Assembly: GCF_008727875.1 (NCBI RefSeq)
Contig: NZ_VTWS01000009.1
Location: 211,543-275,542, forward strand
Direction: 5' to 3'
From: Larkinella humicola
GTDB lineage: Bacteria > Bacteroidota > Bacteroidia > Cytophagales > Spirosomataceae
Length of the DNA: 64,000 nucleotides
Made by a program: the position numbers and the translations under genes. Under the pieces are notes generated by a model. It did not search any database and had not been told where the DNA came from. It saw nothing but the letters and a program-made list of their open reading frames with translations. Shown piece after piece: positions 8,817 to 17,659 of this stretch; position 1 is the first letter of the stretch; the number at the start of each line of letters is the position of its first letter.

Positions 8817-10478
8817 ATGCTGTCATCACTCCTATTCATTCCTTTGCTCGGTTCGCTGCTCGTGGTTCTTTTGCCCGACAGCCGAAAAAACGTCTACAAG
8901 TGGATTACCCTGGTTGCCTGTAGCCTGGAACTGCTGGTCTGCGGAGCGGTTTATGCCGTTTTCGACCCCGCGCAGGCCGACTACCAACTCCTCGAACGCT
9001 TCGACTGGATCAGCCTGCCGCTGGGGTCGCTCGGCGTTGTTTCCATTGATTATCTGGTTGGTATCGATGGCATTAGCCTGCCGCTGGTTTTGCTGACGGG
9101 CGCGGTCATGCTCGTCGGTGCCCTCTCCTCCTGGACCATCGATAAGCGCTTAAAAGCCTACCACGCCCTGTATCTCTTGCTGACGGCCACCATCATCGGC
9201 TGCTTTATTGCCCTCGATTTTTTCCTGTTTTTCCTCTTCTTCGAATTCATGCTGCTGCCGATGTATTTTCTCATCGGATTGTGGGGTGGACCACGCCGGG
9301 AATATGCCTCCATCAAGTTTTTTCTCTACACGCTGGCGGGTTCGGTGCTGATTCTGCTGGTGATGATCAGCCTGTATCTGTCGGTCATGGACCCGGTCGA
9401 AACCGCCATCAACATCGGTCTGATTGGCGACCGGTCGGAAATCACCGACGACATCATGCGTCAGGTCCAGTTTCTGCTGGCCGACTACAAAATCCAGTCG
9501 CAGCAACTGGTGCATACCTTCGACCTGCGCTACATGGCCCACGGCGGCAATTACCTGCCCGACTCGTTTCTGGGGCCAACCGGCGAAATCGTCATCTTCG
9601 GCCTTCCGTCGCGGATGCTGGCTTTCCTCTGCGTTTTTCTGGGATTTGCCATCAAACTGCCCGTTGTGCCTTTTCACACCTGGCTCCCCGACGCCCACGT
9701 GGAAGCGCCAACGCCGGTTTCGGTCGTGCTGGCGGGGGTGCTGCTCAAGATCGGTGGCTACGGTTTTCTGCGAATCGGCTGGGGGCTGTTTCCCGACGGA
9801 GCCGCCGAGTATGCCCTGCTGCTGGCCGGTTTAGGCGTTATTTCGATTGTCTACGGCGGTTTTAATGCGCTGGCGCAGAGTGATCTCAAGAAAATGATTG
9901 CCTACTCGTCCGTGTCCCACATGGGTTTTGTGCTTCTCGGCATAGCTTCCCTAACCTCCGAAGGCGTCAACGGCGCCGTCTACCAAATGGCAAGCCACGG
10001 CGTGTTGTCGGCCATGCTGTTTTTGCTCACCGGCGTTCTCTACGACCGCACCCACGACCGGCGCATCGATAGCTACCGGGGTCTGGCCAGCACCATGCCC
10101 GCTTACACGGCCCTAACCGCCATTGCGTTTTTTGCCTCCCTGGGGCTACCCGGTTTTTCCGGTTTCGTGGGCGAACTCTTTACACTGATGGGGAGTTTTC
10201 AATCGCTTTGGCTGCCCGGCTGGATGACGGCCGTTGCCACACTGGGCATCATTCTGGCGGCTGCGTATTTTCTCTGGACGCTCCAGCGCATGTTTTTCGG
10301 ACCACTCTGGTCGCGCACCGAATTCACCGGCCAGCTTACGGACCTCACAGCCCGCGAGCGGCTCATGCTGATTCCGCTGGCGGTTTTGGCACTGCTGCTC
10401 GGTTTGTTCCCCAATCTGTTGTTCAATCTGTCCAACGCCACCGTTGCGCAGTGGATTCAGCGGTTCAGCGTAGAATAG
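8817..10478 (+). CDS. nuoM: NADH-quinone oxidoreductase subunit M
   Basis: Second antiporter-like membrane subunit of complex I, 553 residues. I start it at ATG 8817-8819 (MLSSLLFIPLLGSLLVV); the frame is open upstream, but that would overlap nuoL and lacks a hydrophobic start. LFFEFMLLPMYFLIGLWGG contains Glu143, and FAIKLPVVPFHTWLPDAH contains Lys280. The Glu-to-Lys spacing is about 47 residues longer than in E. coli NuoM (E144/K234), because of a polar stretch between about residues 190 and 265 (including SEITDDIMRQVQFLLADYK and FDLRYMAHGGNYLPDSFL). That loop would lie outside the membrane. It is probably co-transcribed with nuoL. Confidence 0.92.
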   Translation: MLSSLLFIPLLGSLLVVLLPDSRKNVYKWITLVACSLELLVCGAVYAVFDPAQADYQLLERFDWISLPLGSLGVVSIDYLVGIDGISLPLVLLTGAVMLVGALSSWTIDKRLKAYHALYLLLTATIIGCFIALDFFLFFLFFEFMLLPMYFLIGLWGGPRREYASIKFFLYTLAGSVLILLVMISLYLSVMDPVETAINIGLIGDRSEITDDIMRQVQFLLADYKIQSQQLVHTFDLRYMAHGGNYLPDSFLGPTGEIVIFGLPSRMLAFLCVFLGFAIKLPVVPFHTWLPDAHVEAPTPVSVVLAGVLLKIGGYGFLRIGWGLFPDGAAEYALLLAGLGVISIVYGGFNALAQSDLKKMIAYSSVSHMGFVLLGIASLTSEGVNGAVYQMASHGVLSAMLFLLTGVLYDRTHDRRIDSYRGLASTMPAYTALTAIAFFASLGLPGFSGFVGELFTLMGSFQSLWLPGWMTAVATLGIILAAAYFLWTLQRMFFGPLWSRTEFTGQLTDLTARERLMLIPLAVLALLLGLFPNLLFNLSNATVAQWIQRFSVE

Positions 10479-10481
10479 GTA

Positions 10482-10557
10482 ACAGGAACACGGATTGAAC
10501 GGATCAAAACTAATTTATTCGTAAAAATCCATTCAATCGCGTCCCGGTCGTTCCTGT
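10482..10557. terminator. Imperfect inverted repeat after nuoM
   Basis: Arms beginning ACAGGAAC and ending TTCCTGT enclose a second complementary pair (GGATTGAACGGAT with ATCCATTCAATC). It starts 4 bp after the nuoM stop and is followed by an A-rich run. Probable terminator or a short palindromic repeat element. Confidence 0.5.
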
Positions 10558-10663
10558 CAAAAAAATCACCCGCTTCTGTGGCTAAAAGTTTGTATACTTA
10601 CTTGCGGTAAGCTGACTTGACTAACGGTTTACCGGCGACGACCCTAAACTCACCGCAGAAACG

Positions 10664-11569
10664 ATGTTTTTCTTCATTCTTGGCATACTGGCCCTCATCG
10701 TCGGTTTTGCCGTCAATACCCCTTCACTGGCCTTCGCCCGGTTTTCCCGGCCGCTGAAAGTAGTCGGCACGATTCTGGTTAGCATCGGTTTTCTTTCTTC
10801 CTCGGTTCGTCAGATCGACGCCGGAACGGTGGGCGTTCAGAGTTTATTCGGGAGCGTGCAGGAGCGCGTGCTGGAAAGCGGCCTGAGTTTTGTCAATCCG
10901 CTGGTCAGCATTACTGAATTCGACATCAAAACGCAAAACTACACGATGTCAGCGGTGCATGACGAAGGCAACAACGAGGGCGACGATGCCATTCGGGTTC
11001 TGGCCGCCGATGGGCTGGAAGTAGTAATCGATCTGACGGTTCTGTACCGTGTTATTCCATCGGAATCCCCCCAGATTTACCGCAGCATCGGTACGGATTA
11101 TACCAATAAAGTGGTTCGGCCCATTACCCGTACCCGCATTCGTGACAATGCCGTGTATTACGATGCGGTGGCACTCTATTCCACCAAACGGGATGAATTT
11201 CAGACCCGGATTTACAAAACCATCGAAGCTGATTTCCGGAAAAGGGGGTTGCTGCTCGAACAATTGCTGATTCGAAACATCAACCTGCCCGCATCCGTAA
11301 AAACCACCATCGAGTCGAAAATCAATGCCGAACAGGATGCCCAGAAAATGCAGTTTGTCCTGCAAAAAGAACGCCAGGAAGCGGAGCGAAAACGCGTTGA
11401 AGCACAGGGGATTGCCGATTACCAGAAAATCCTGTCAACCGGCTTGTCTGACCGCCAGTTGCAATATGAACAAATCAAAGCCCAGCGCGAACTGGCCGCT
11501 TCGCCCAATGCCAAAATTATCGTTCTGGGCGGACGCGGAAATGTGCCGCTGATTCTGAATGATAAATAA
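10664..11569 (+). CDS. SPFH/prohibitin family membrane protein
   Basis: 301-residue protein with two N-terminal hydrophobic segments (about 1-24 and 33-50), followed by an SPFH (stomatin/prohibitin/flotillin/HflK/C) domain of about 55-220 recognisable from AGTVGVQSLFGSVQERVLES, the ITEFDIKTQNYTM strand, and IRDNAVYYDAVALYSTKRDE. A charged coiled-coil follows (about 225-265, ESKINAEQDAQKMQFVLQK, QEAERKRVEAQG), then QLQYEQIKAQRELAASPNAK and a hydrophobic-glycine tail. Family members form large rings on the membrane that modulate FtsH-type proteases. No protease gene is adjacent. It stands alone, 185 bp after nuoM and past a probable terminator. Confidence 0.88.
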   Translation: MFFFILGILALIVGFAVNTPSLAFARFSRPLKVVGTILVSIGFLSSSVRQIDAGTVGVQSLFGSVQERVLESGLSFVNPLVSITEFDIKTQNYTMSAVHDEGNNEGDDAIRVLAADGLEVVIDLTVLYRVIPSESPQIYRSIGTDYTNKVVRPITRTRIRDNAVYYDAVALYSTKRDEFQTRIYKTIEADFRKRGLLLEQLLIRNINLPASVKTTIESKINAEQDAQKMQFVLQKERQEAERKRVEAQGIADYQKILSTGLSDRQLQYEQIKAQRELAASPNAKIIVLGGRGNVPLILNDK

Positions 11570-11659
11570 CCGGCTTGCCTCCGAAAAACTGCTTTTCAGC
11601 AGCAATAGCCCATTCCAAACCCCAAGCAGTACTATAGACGGTCTATTCTACAAACTGGT

Positions 11660-12814
11660 ATGCAATCAACTTCTACGGCTGCTTCAGAGCCTGCCCTTGC
11701 CCAACCGGCGCCCGTCCGACGCCTGATGTCCCTGGATGCCCTGCGGGGTTTCGACATGTTCTGGATTGCCGGAGGAGAAGAAATTTTTCACGTTTTAGCC
11801 AAAACCACCGGCTGGGCGTGGGCCTTTTTTATGGCCGAGCAGTTCACCCACGTCGAGTGGAACGGTTTTCGGCCTTATGATTGCATCTTTCCGCTCTTCC
11901 TGTTCATGGCGGGTGTTTCCACCCCGTTTGCCGTCGGAAGCCGGTTGGAACGGGGGGTTGCCAAAAGCGAACTGGCCCGAAAAATCATCACGCGCGGTCT
12001 GATTCTGGTGGTACTGGGCATCGTTTACAACAACGGTTTGTTCACCAAACCCATCAGCGACATGCGGTTTCCGAGCGTTCTGGCCCGGATCGGTCTGGCC
12101 GGGATGTTTGGTCAATTGATCTACCTGTATTTCCCGAATCCGAAGGTTCAATACGCCTGGTTTGCCGGGTTGCTGCTGGGCTACTGGGCTGCCATGAAAC
12201 TCATTCCGGTACCGGGCTGCGGAGCGGGCATCTTAACGCTGGATTGCAGCCTGGCGGGCTACGTCGACCGGTCGGTGCTGCCGGGTCGTCTGTATCTCAA
12301 AGTGCATGATCCGGAGGGCCTGTTTTCCACCATTCCTGCCATCGCCACGGCCTTACTCGGCATTTTCTCCGGGAAATTGCTCCGCAGCGACGGCCCATCC
12401 GCCCACCGCGATCAGAAAACGCTGTGGCTGGTGCTGGGCGGCATCTCCTGTCTGGTGCTGGGCTATTGCTGGGGGCTGGTGTTCCCGATCAATAAAAACC
12501 TGTGGACCAGCTCGTTCACGCTCGTAGCCGGGGGCTGGAGCATCCTGATGCTGGCGTTGTTTTACTGGATTATCGACGTCCGGAAAGTAAGCGGCTGGGC
12601 GTTTTTCTTCACGGTGATCGGCATGAATTCCATCCTGATCTACATTGCCGGGGAGTTTATCGACTTCGACTACGCGGCCAAATTCTTTTTTGAAGGCATC
12701 CTCAGTTTCTTCTCCGAACCCATCCGGGCGGTGGGCGCCGTGCTGGCATTCCTGGCCGTGAAATGGGCGTTTCTGTATTTTCTGTACAAGAAGAAGGTGT
12801 TCTTGAGAGTATAA
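11660..12814 (+). CDS. DUF5009/HGSNAT-like membrane acyltransferase
   Basis: 384-residue polytopic membrane protein of the heparan-alpha-glucosaminide N-acetyltransferase-like family. The signature is RLMSLDALRGFDMFWIAGGE at residues 21-40, then a cytosolic/membrane His region (FTHVEWNGFRPYDCIFPLF) and about ten hydrophobic segments. Related proteins transfer acetyl groups across the membrane onto sugars; the bacterial substrate is generally unknown. The C-terminal YFLYKKKVFLRV is the usual basic end. The gene converges on the alpha/beta hydrolase gene, separated by a long hairpin. Function beyond membrane acyltransferase is inference. Confidence 0.83.
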   Translation: MQSTSTAASEPALAQPAPVRRLMSLDALRGFDMFWIAGGEEIFHVLAKTTGWAWAFFMAEQFTHVEWNGFRPYDCIFPLFLFMAGVSTPFAVGSRLERGVAKSELARKIITRGLILVVLGIVYNNGLFTKPISDMRFPSVLARIGLAGMFGQLIYLYFPNPKVQYAWFAGLLLGYWAAMKLIPVPGCGAGILTLDCSLAGYVDRSVLPGRLYLKVHDPEGLFSTIPAIATALLGIFSGKLLRSDGPSAHRDQKTLWLVLGGISCLVLGYCWGLVFPINKNLWTSSFTLVAGGWSILMLALFYWIIDVRKVSGWAFFFTVIGMNSILIYIAGEFIDFDYAAKFFFEGILSFFSEPIRAVGAVLAFLAVKWAFLYFLYKKKVFLRV

Positions 12815-12819
12815 ATAAG

Positions 12820-12914
12820 TTGTTTCGCAGAGTTAAGCGGAGAACATCAGAGTTTATCAGAGAGAAATAAACTCTGTGTAACTCTGATTTCCTCTGATCA
12901 ACTCTGCGAAACAA
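12820..12914. terminator. 95-bp palindromic bidirectional terminator/repeat
   Basis: The arms at 12820-12834 and 12900-12914 are perfectly complementary over 15 bp (TTGTTTCGCAGAGTT), and the interior adds further pairing through repeated CAGAG/CTCTG motifs (for example ATCAGAGTT near 12846 with AACTCTGAT near 12880). It fills the whole gap between two convergent genes, with the right arm touching the hydrolase stop codon. It is likely a bidirectional terminator, possibly derived from a dispersed repeat. Confidence 0.75.
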
Positions 12915-13844
12915 TCATTTCTTCTCCAGCAACCCCATCGACTTCAGCCAGCCTTCACAGGCCGCGGGCCAGTTTTCGATGGAGCCTTTGCCCTGCACCC
13001 GGAGCGCGTAGCCGTGGCCGCCTTTCGGGTAGATGTGCATTTCGGCGGGGACGTTGGCTTTGGTCAGTGCCAGGTAATAGTCGATGCTGTTTTCCACCGG
13101 CACGCCCTTGTCGTCCTGCGCATGGACCAGAAACGTTGGCGGGGTTTTGCCATTCACCTGCAATTCATTCGAATAATACGCAATCTGCTCCTGGCTGGGC
13201 GTTTTGCCAATCAATTTCTCCCGTGAACCGCCGTGCGCTTTGGCCCCGAACGTCACCACCGGATACATCAGAATCGCGAAATTCGGCTTGGCGTCTTCGC
13301 TGGCGGTGGTGCCCCGGTGGTAATGGGTCGACAAAGTCGAAGCGAGGTGGCCCCCCGCCGAAAAACCGATCACGCCCAGCCGGTCGGTATTGACATTCCA
13401 TTTGGTCGCATGTTGGCGGATCAGCTTCATGGCCTGCATGGCATCGGCCAGCGGCACTTCGTGTTTGTTCGTCTGCGTCCGGTCGTCGGGCAGGCGGTGT
13501 TTCAGCACAAAAGCCGCCATACCGCGTTCGTTGAACCATTTCGCCATTTCTTCGCCTTCGTGTCCGTAGGCCAGTAGGCTGTACCCTCCACCCGGAATGA
13601 CCAGAATGGCCGCTCCGGTGGCCTTGTCTTTCGGCGGCAGAAAGGCCGCGATTGTCGGGACTTTCACATCGCTGATTCGTAAAATACCGTCTTTGCCCAG
13701 CTCCGATTTTTCCTGAACGGCCTCGTTCGGTATCGCATTTGGAATTTGGTTTTTGGGCCAGAGGTCAACGGTTTCCGGTTTTTGAGCCATCGCAGAAGTT
13801 GCCAGTAAGAGCGTCGCTGAAAGCAGCGTTAGGGTGAAATTCAT
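12915..13844 (-). CDS. Secreted alpha/beta hydrolase (esterase-like)
   Basis: 309-residue exported esterase/lipase-like enzyme. The start at 13842-13844 (MNFTLTLLSATLLLATSAMA) gives a clean signal peptide; an ATG eight codons upstream would spoil it. The alpha/beta-hydrolase marks are the oxyanion segment IPGGGYSLLAYGHEG (residues 83-97), the nucleophile elbow GFSAGG with Ser162, an acidic residue in AQDDKGVP (Asp244/245) and His277 in KGGHGYAL. This arrangement is that of the carbohydrate-esterase/BD-FAE-like group often found near polysaccharide utilisation genes. It is last in the tdk-porZ-udk-hydrolase run. The acyl substrate is unknown. Confidence 0.88.
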   Translation of the reverse strand: MNFTLTLLSATLLLATSAMAQKPETVDLWPKNQIPNAIPNEAVQEKSELGKDGILRISDVKVPTIAAFLPPKDKATGAAILVIPGGGYSLLAYGHEGEEMAKWFNERGMAAFVLKHRLPDDRTQTNKHEVPLADAMQAMKLIRQHATKWNVNTDRLGVIGFSAGGHLASTLSTHYHRGTTASEDAKPNFAILMYPVVTFGAKAHGGSREKLIGKTPSQEQIAYYSNELQVNGKTPPTFLVHAQDDKGVPVENSIDYYLALTKANVPAEMHIYPKGGHGYALRVQGKGSIENWPAACEGWLKSMGLLEKK

Positions 13845-13890
13845 AATGGATTTAGGAAGTAGTGTCACCGCATCCGGCGACCGGTTTTTA

Positions 13891-14526
13891 TTATTTTGGC
13901 TCGAAAGTAGCGACTTTCCCTTTCAAATACCCAATCACCACCTCCAGCCCCTTCTGATAGTGCAGGTTGTTGGGAATGACAATATCCGCCATCGCTTTGT
14001 GCGGTTTGATAAATTCCTGGTAGGTCGGACGGACGTGGTAGTCCCACTGGTGTTTGATCATTTCGGGTGTCAGGGCACGTTCGGCCTGGTCGCGCACCAT
14101 CCGCCGTTCGTATTTAATCTTGTTTTTGGCGTCGATAAATACCTTCAAATCAAGCTGTTCCGCCACTTCGTCAAAGTGAAAAGCAAAAATTCCTTCCACT
14201 ACAATGATGGGCGTTGGTTTGAAGATCAGCTTCTGGGGAACCACATTCGGATTGTTGAACGTGTACTCCATCGTTTCGACCACTTTTCCTTCGTGAAGTT
14301 GCCGGATGTGCCAGGCAAACCGCAGGTGATCAATGGTTTGCGGCAAATCGAAATTGTGCACCCCAATGTCATCACGCGGAATCTGATCCAGTGGTTTGTA
14401 ATAATTATCCTGCGAAATCAGGCAGATTTCGTCTTCCGAAAACGCGGAGATCAGTCCTTTCAAAAACGATGTCTTTCCCGATGCGCTCCCGCCCGTGATC
14501 CCGACAATGAATGGTTTGGTGGTCAT
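13891..14526 (-). CDS. udk: Uridine kinase
   Basis: Cytosolic ATP/GTP-dependent kinase phosphorylating uridine and cytidine in pyrimidine salvage; 211 residues, the usual size. The start at 14524-14526 gives MTTKPFIVGITGG; an earlier in-frame ATG adds an unlikely leader. The P-loop GITGGSASGKTS spans residues 9-20, and SQDNYYKPLDQIPRDD and FDLPQTIDHLRF are the nucleoside-binding blocks of the udk family. Further family marks are VVEGIFAF and IDAKNKIKYERRMVRDQ. The gene begins 29 bp after the porZ stop and is followed 46 bp later by the hydrolase gene. Confidence 0.95.
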   Translation of the reverse strand: MTTKPFIVGITGGSASGKTSFLKGLISAFSEDEICLISQDNYYKPLDQIPRDDIGVHNFDLPQTIDHLRFAWHIRQLHEGKVVETMEYTFNNPNVVPQKLIFKPTPIIVVEGIFAFHFDEVAEQLDLKVFIDAKNKIKYERRMVRDQAERALTPEMIKHQWDYHVRPTYQEFIKPHKAMADIVIPNNLHYQKGLEVVIGYLKGKVATFEPK

Positions 14527-14555
14527 TCTACAAAAATAAAACGTTGAAACCACAA

Positions 14556-16868
14556 TTACCGCACGACGGCCAATTTCCCCGCCAATCCTTCTTTTCCATC
14601 CGGCGAAACCGCAAACACAAAATAGACCCCGGTTTCGGCGGATCGGCCCCGGTAGTCGCGCAGGTTCCAGGTGGCGGTTCCGCCCTGCGATCGGGTTTCG
14701 TATACCAGTTGCCCCCCCGCATCCATGATTTTGACCACGGTATTTTCGACCAGCCCCCGAATGCTGACCAACCCGCCGAAATCGGGCCGGACCGGGTTCG
14801 GAAAAACCGTGATGCCCGCAAAAACCGGGGCGGGTTCGCTGGCCGTTCCGCCGTATGAAACCAGGCCGTTGGGCGTAGCGATAAACACCTCGCCACGCGT
14901 GGGTTCAATGGCAATATCGGTGATTTGGGAAGAAGGCAAGGGGCTGTTGTCGGCGGTAAAATTGTTGATCAAAACCGTCCCGTCCTCGTTGAAAAGATAG
15001 ATTCCGTTGGTAGTTCCAATCCATTTCCGGTTACCGCCGTCGACCGCCAGCGCCGTCACCGACTCGCCACTGAGCAACCGCCGACGGTCGAAAACCGGCC
15101 GGTACGCGTTGACGGTTCCGGTAAAAACCGCTGCCGGATTATCAAAAACCGCCACGCCATTATCCGTTCCAATCCAGATCAGGCCGTCGCGGTCTTTCAC
15201 CAGCGACCGAACGTTCCGATCCGGCAAATCGCCCTCGCCCGACTGGTTGTATAAAAGCCGGGTCCGGTTTGTTTTGGGATCAAAAACCTGCAAACCTCCG
15301 CCGTTGTAGGCACTCAGGCGCATCCACAAAAAACCGTTGTCGTCCAGAATCAGTTGCTGACTATCGCCCCGCCCCGGAATGAATGATTCAAACGGCCCGG
15401 TTTTCCGCCGGACCTGAATCGTCGCTTTTCCGAAATCAAGCGTCGGTGTTGCCAGCCAGATGTCACCGTTTGGATCGACCGCCAGGCTGCTGATGGAGGC
15501 CAGCACCCGGTTCACGACTTCCGGCGAATTGGGGTTGCCGAACGACCACAATCCGCTCCCAAAACTGCCCAGATACGTCCGCTGATCGGTCGGATTATAA
15601 GCGGCTGTGATGAAATCGGTGGGCAGTGATAACGCCTGAAAATTCTGCCAGCGCCCATCGCTGAACCGATCGAAGCCCCGACGGCGACGCAGCGGTTTCA
15701 GATCGTCGGAAAAACCGCCTGGCAACGCCAGTACCTGACCCGACGGGTCGGCAGCCAGCCGTTGGAAAACATCCGAAGCCGGACCGTCGGGACTAACGGA
15801 CTGAACGGCGATGCCGGTAATGCGCAGCAATCCGGACAGTGAATCGGCCACCCAGAAACTTCCGGCGGCTTCGGCTATTTCCTTCGGCTCGCCCAGCAAC
15901 GCGTTTTGCATCAGCGCGCCCGAGGCACGCTGGAGTTCGTCGGGCGCGGTGGCAATCCACTCGGTCGCCGTTGCCAGCAAACCGGTGATCGTCGGCAACG
16001 GTTTAACCACCGTCCAACGCCCGCCCTGCCGCTCGGCAACGCCCTGCCCCGGCCAGGCCACATACAGGCGGTTGTTGACGCCTGCTACGGATTGAACGGA
16101 AGCACCAGACGGCAGGGAGACGGTTTTCCAGTTGCCAAAAAATGCCAGATTGACCGTTGGCGCGAATCGGGCCGCCAGCAGTCCGCGCGAGGTGGCTGCG
16201 TAAATGGAATCATTCGCCAGAGCCGTGGCATGCACCACCACCGGCGTTCCGTTCGGGCCAATATTTCGGTAGGTATCGCGGATTTCCGATTTGACAACAT
16301 CCAGCACCACAATCCCGAAATCGCAGGCCAGGTAGGCGTCGTTGCCGGTGCGGGACACGTGGTTGATGCGTTTGCTGCCGGGGATCTGCGTGGCGTCGCG
16401 TATAAGGGTAATCGTAGTCAGGGTTCCGGGTTCGCCGGAATCGCTAACGGACAGCAGGTCGATGGTGCCGCTGCGGTACCCAACCAGCAACCGTTTCTGG
16501 TCCGTTGCATAAAATAACTGACTGACGCCGGTTTCGCTAAATCCGTCATCCCGACTCAGCCGCGTGGCTTCATTCGCCACCGGATCGAAGTAAAAAAAAC
16601 CATTCTCCGACGCGCAGTAGATTTTGCTCTGAACAGCCGCCAGCGTCTGGGCAGAAAGAAAACTGGGGTGGGAATGCCAGGTGCCGGGCTGCGCCTTCGC
16701 GAAGGGAGCCGTGAATACTAAACAATGAATAAACAGTATTAAATATCGAACCTTGAATAACGAATAACGAATAACGAATGCCTGTCCTGAGCGGTTTTCC
16801 ACCCCCACCACGCTCCCACCCTTCGCTATTCGATATTCAATATTCAATATTCGATATTCATTGATCAT
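14556..16868 (-). CDS. porZ: Type IX secretion system protein PorZ
   Basis: Surface-exposed component of the type IX secretion system, tethered with the PorU sortase in family models. The match to PorZ is the N-terminal WHSHPSFLSAQTLAAVQSK...IYCASENGFFYFD beta-propeller start, many propeller blades (for example RSLVKDRDGLIWIGTDNGVA and ALAVDGGNRKWIGTTNGIYLF), and a C-terminal sorting-type beta-sandwich from FPNPVRPDFGG to GKLAVVR. The total of 770 residues fits the family. The hydrophobic signal (LILFIHCLVFTAPFAKAQ) starts only near residue 43. The first 40 codons are made of ATTC/GAAT-type repeat DNA, so the true start may lie further in at a non-ATG codon. It sits between thymidine and uridine kinase genes. 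Confidence 0.88.
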   Translation of the reverse strand: MINEYRILNIEYRIAKGGSVVGVENRSGQAFVIRYSLFKVRYLILFIHCLVFTAPFAKAQPGTWHSHPSFLSAQTLAAVQSKIYCASENGFFYFDPVANEATRLSRDDGFSETGVSQLFYATDQKRLLVGYRSGTIDLLSVSDSGEPGTLTTITLIRDATQIPGSKRINHVSRTGNDAYLACDFGIVVLDVVKSEIRDTYRNIGPNGTPVVVHATALANDSIYAATSRGLLAARFAPTVNLAFFGNWKTVSLPSGASVQSVAGVNNRLYVAWPGQGVAERQGGRWTVVKPLPTITGLLATATEWIATAPDELQRASGALMQNALLGEPKEIAEAAGSFWVADSLSGLLRITGIAVQSVSPDGPASDVFQRLAADPSGQVLALPGGFSDDLKPLRRRRGFDRFSDGRWQNFQALSLPTDFITAAYNPTDQRTYLGSFGSGLWSFGNPNSPEVVNRVLASISSLAVDPNGDIWLATPTLDFGKATIQVRRKTGPFESFIPGRGDSQQLILDDNGFLWMRLSAYNGGGLQVFDPKTNRTRLLYNQSGEGDLPDRNVRSLVKDRDGLIWIGTDNGVAVFDNPAAVFTGTVNAYRPVFDRRRLLSGESVTALAVDGGNRKWIGTTNGIYLFNEDGTVLINNFTADNSPLPSSQITDIAIEPTRGEVFIATPNGLVSYGGTASEPAPVFAGITVFPNPVRPDFGGLVSIRGLVENTVVKIMDAGGQLVYETRSQGGTATWNLRDYRGRSAETGVYFVFAVSPDGKEGLAGKLAVVR
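16737..16868. repeat. Inverted TATTCG/ATATTC repeat overlapping porZ 5' end
   Basis: Two blocks, 16737-16779 (AACGAATAACGAATAACG repeats) and 16826-16868 (ATTCGATATTCAATATTC repeats), are roughly inverted copies around a GC-rich centre. They translate as EYRILNIEYRIAKG and VIRYSLFKVRYL within the annotated porZ leader. Low-complexity palindromic units of this kind are usually intergenic in this group of bacteria. Confidence 0.65.
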
Positions 16869-16890
16869 TATTCATTCGGAGTCGTCCGCG

Positions 16891-17520
16891 CTATTCATTA
16901 CTACTGTCTTCATACACCCACTCCTTGCTAACCACCTGATCCCCCAGATTATAACACCGGCGGCAGCGGGCTTCGTAGCTGTCGGTTTCGCCCAATAATA
17001 CCTTTTCTTTGGAATGATTCAGGCGGTAGGAATAGCTGGCGATGTCGCCACACACCACGCAAATGGCGTGGACTTTCGTGACGTACTCGGCAATGGCCAT
17101 CAACTGCGGCATACAGCCGAACGGGTTACCTTCGAAGTCCATGTCCAGCCCGGCCAGAATGACGCGCTTTCCGTTGTCGGCCAGGTGGTTACACACCTCG
17201 ATCAGCTCTTTATCATCAAAAAACTGGGCTTCGTCGATGCCCACCACCTCACTATCACCGGCCAGCGTCAGGATGTCGTGGGCCGTCTGGACGGGCTGCG
17301 AACGAACGGCATTGGCGTTGTGCGAAACGATGTTTTCTTCGTGATACCGCGTGTCGATCAACGGCTTGAAAATCACCACCTTCATCCGGGCGATCACGGC
17401 CCGGTTGATGCGCCGGATCAGTTCTTCGGTTTTTCCCGAAAACATGGAGCCGCAAATCACTTCAATCCAACCCGTGCGCAGGTGGGGCGGTTCACGCCGG
17501 CGGTTCGGTTCAATAAACAT
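16891..17520 (-). CDS. tdk: Thymidine kinase (type II)
   Basis: Cytosolic enzyme phosphorylating thymidine with ATP in nucleotide salvage; 209 residues, typical of the tetrameric type II family. P-loop GSMFSGKT at residues 24-31, Walker B/catalytic [10 protein letters not shown] with Glu97, and the zinc site made of Cys154/Cys157 (CVVC) and Cys186/Cys189 (CRRC). The lasso segment [12 protein letters not shown] is intact. It heads the minus-strand run tdk-porZ-udk-hydrolase and is divergent from the 17660 gene; promoters for both should lie in 17521-17659. Confidence 0.96.
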   Translation of the reverse strand: MFIEPNRRREPPHLRTGWIEVICGSMFSGKTEELIRRINRAVIARMKVVIFKPLIDTRYHEENIVSHNANAVRSQPVQTAHDILTLAGDSEVVGIDEAQFFDDKELIEVCNHLADNGKRVILAGLDMDFEGNPFGCMPQLMAIAEYVTKVHAICVVCGDIASYSYRLNHSKEKVLLGETDSYEARCRRCYNLGDQVVSKEWVYEDSSNE

Positions 17521-17659
17521 ACGTTCGTAGCGTTGAATAGATTACTAATCTGGCACCTTTCTTGTAGTGGCCAAACTGGCTTTAACGAGAATTTCACCAA
17601 TGTCTGATCGGAATATTCTAAGCGAAAACCATATCTTTACAAAGCAAAGATATTTTGAT

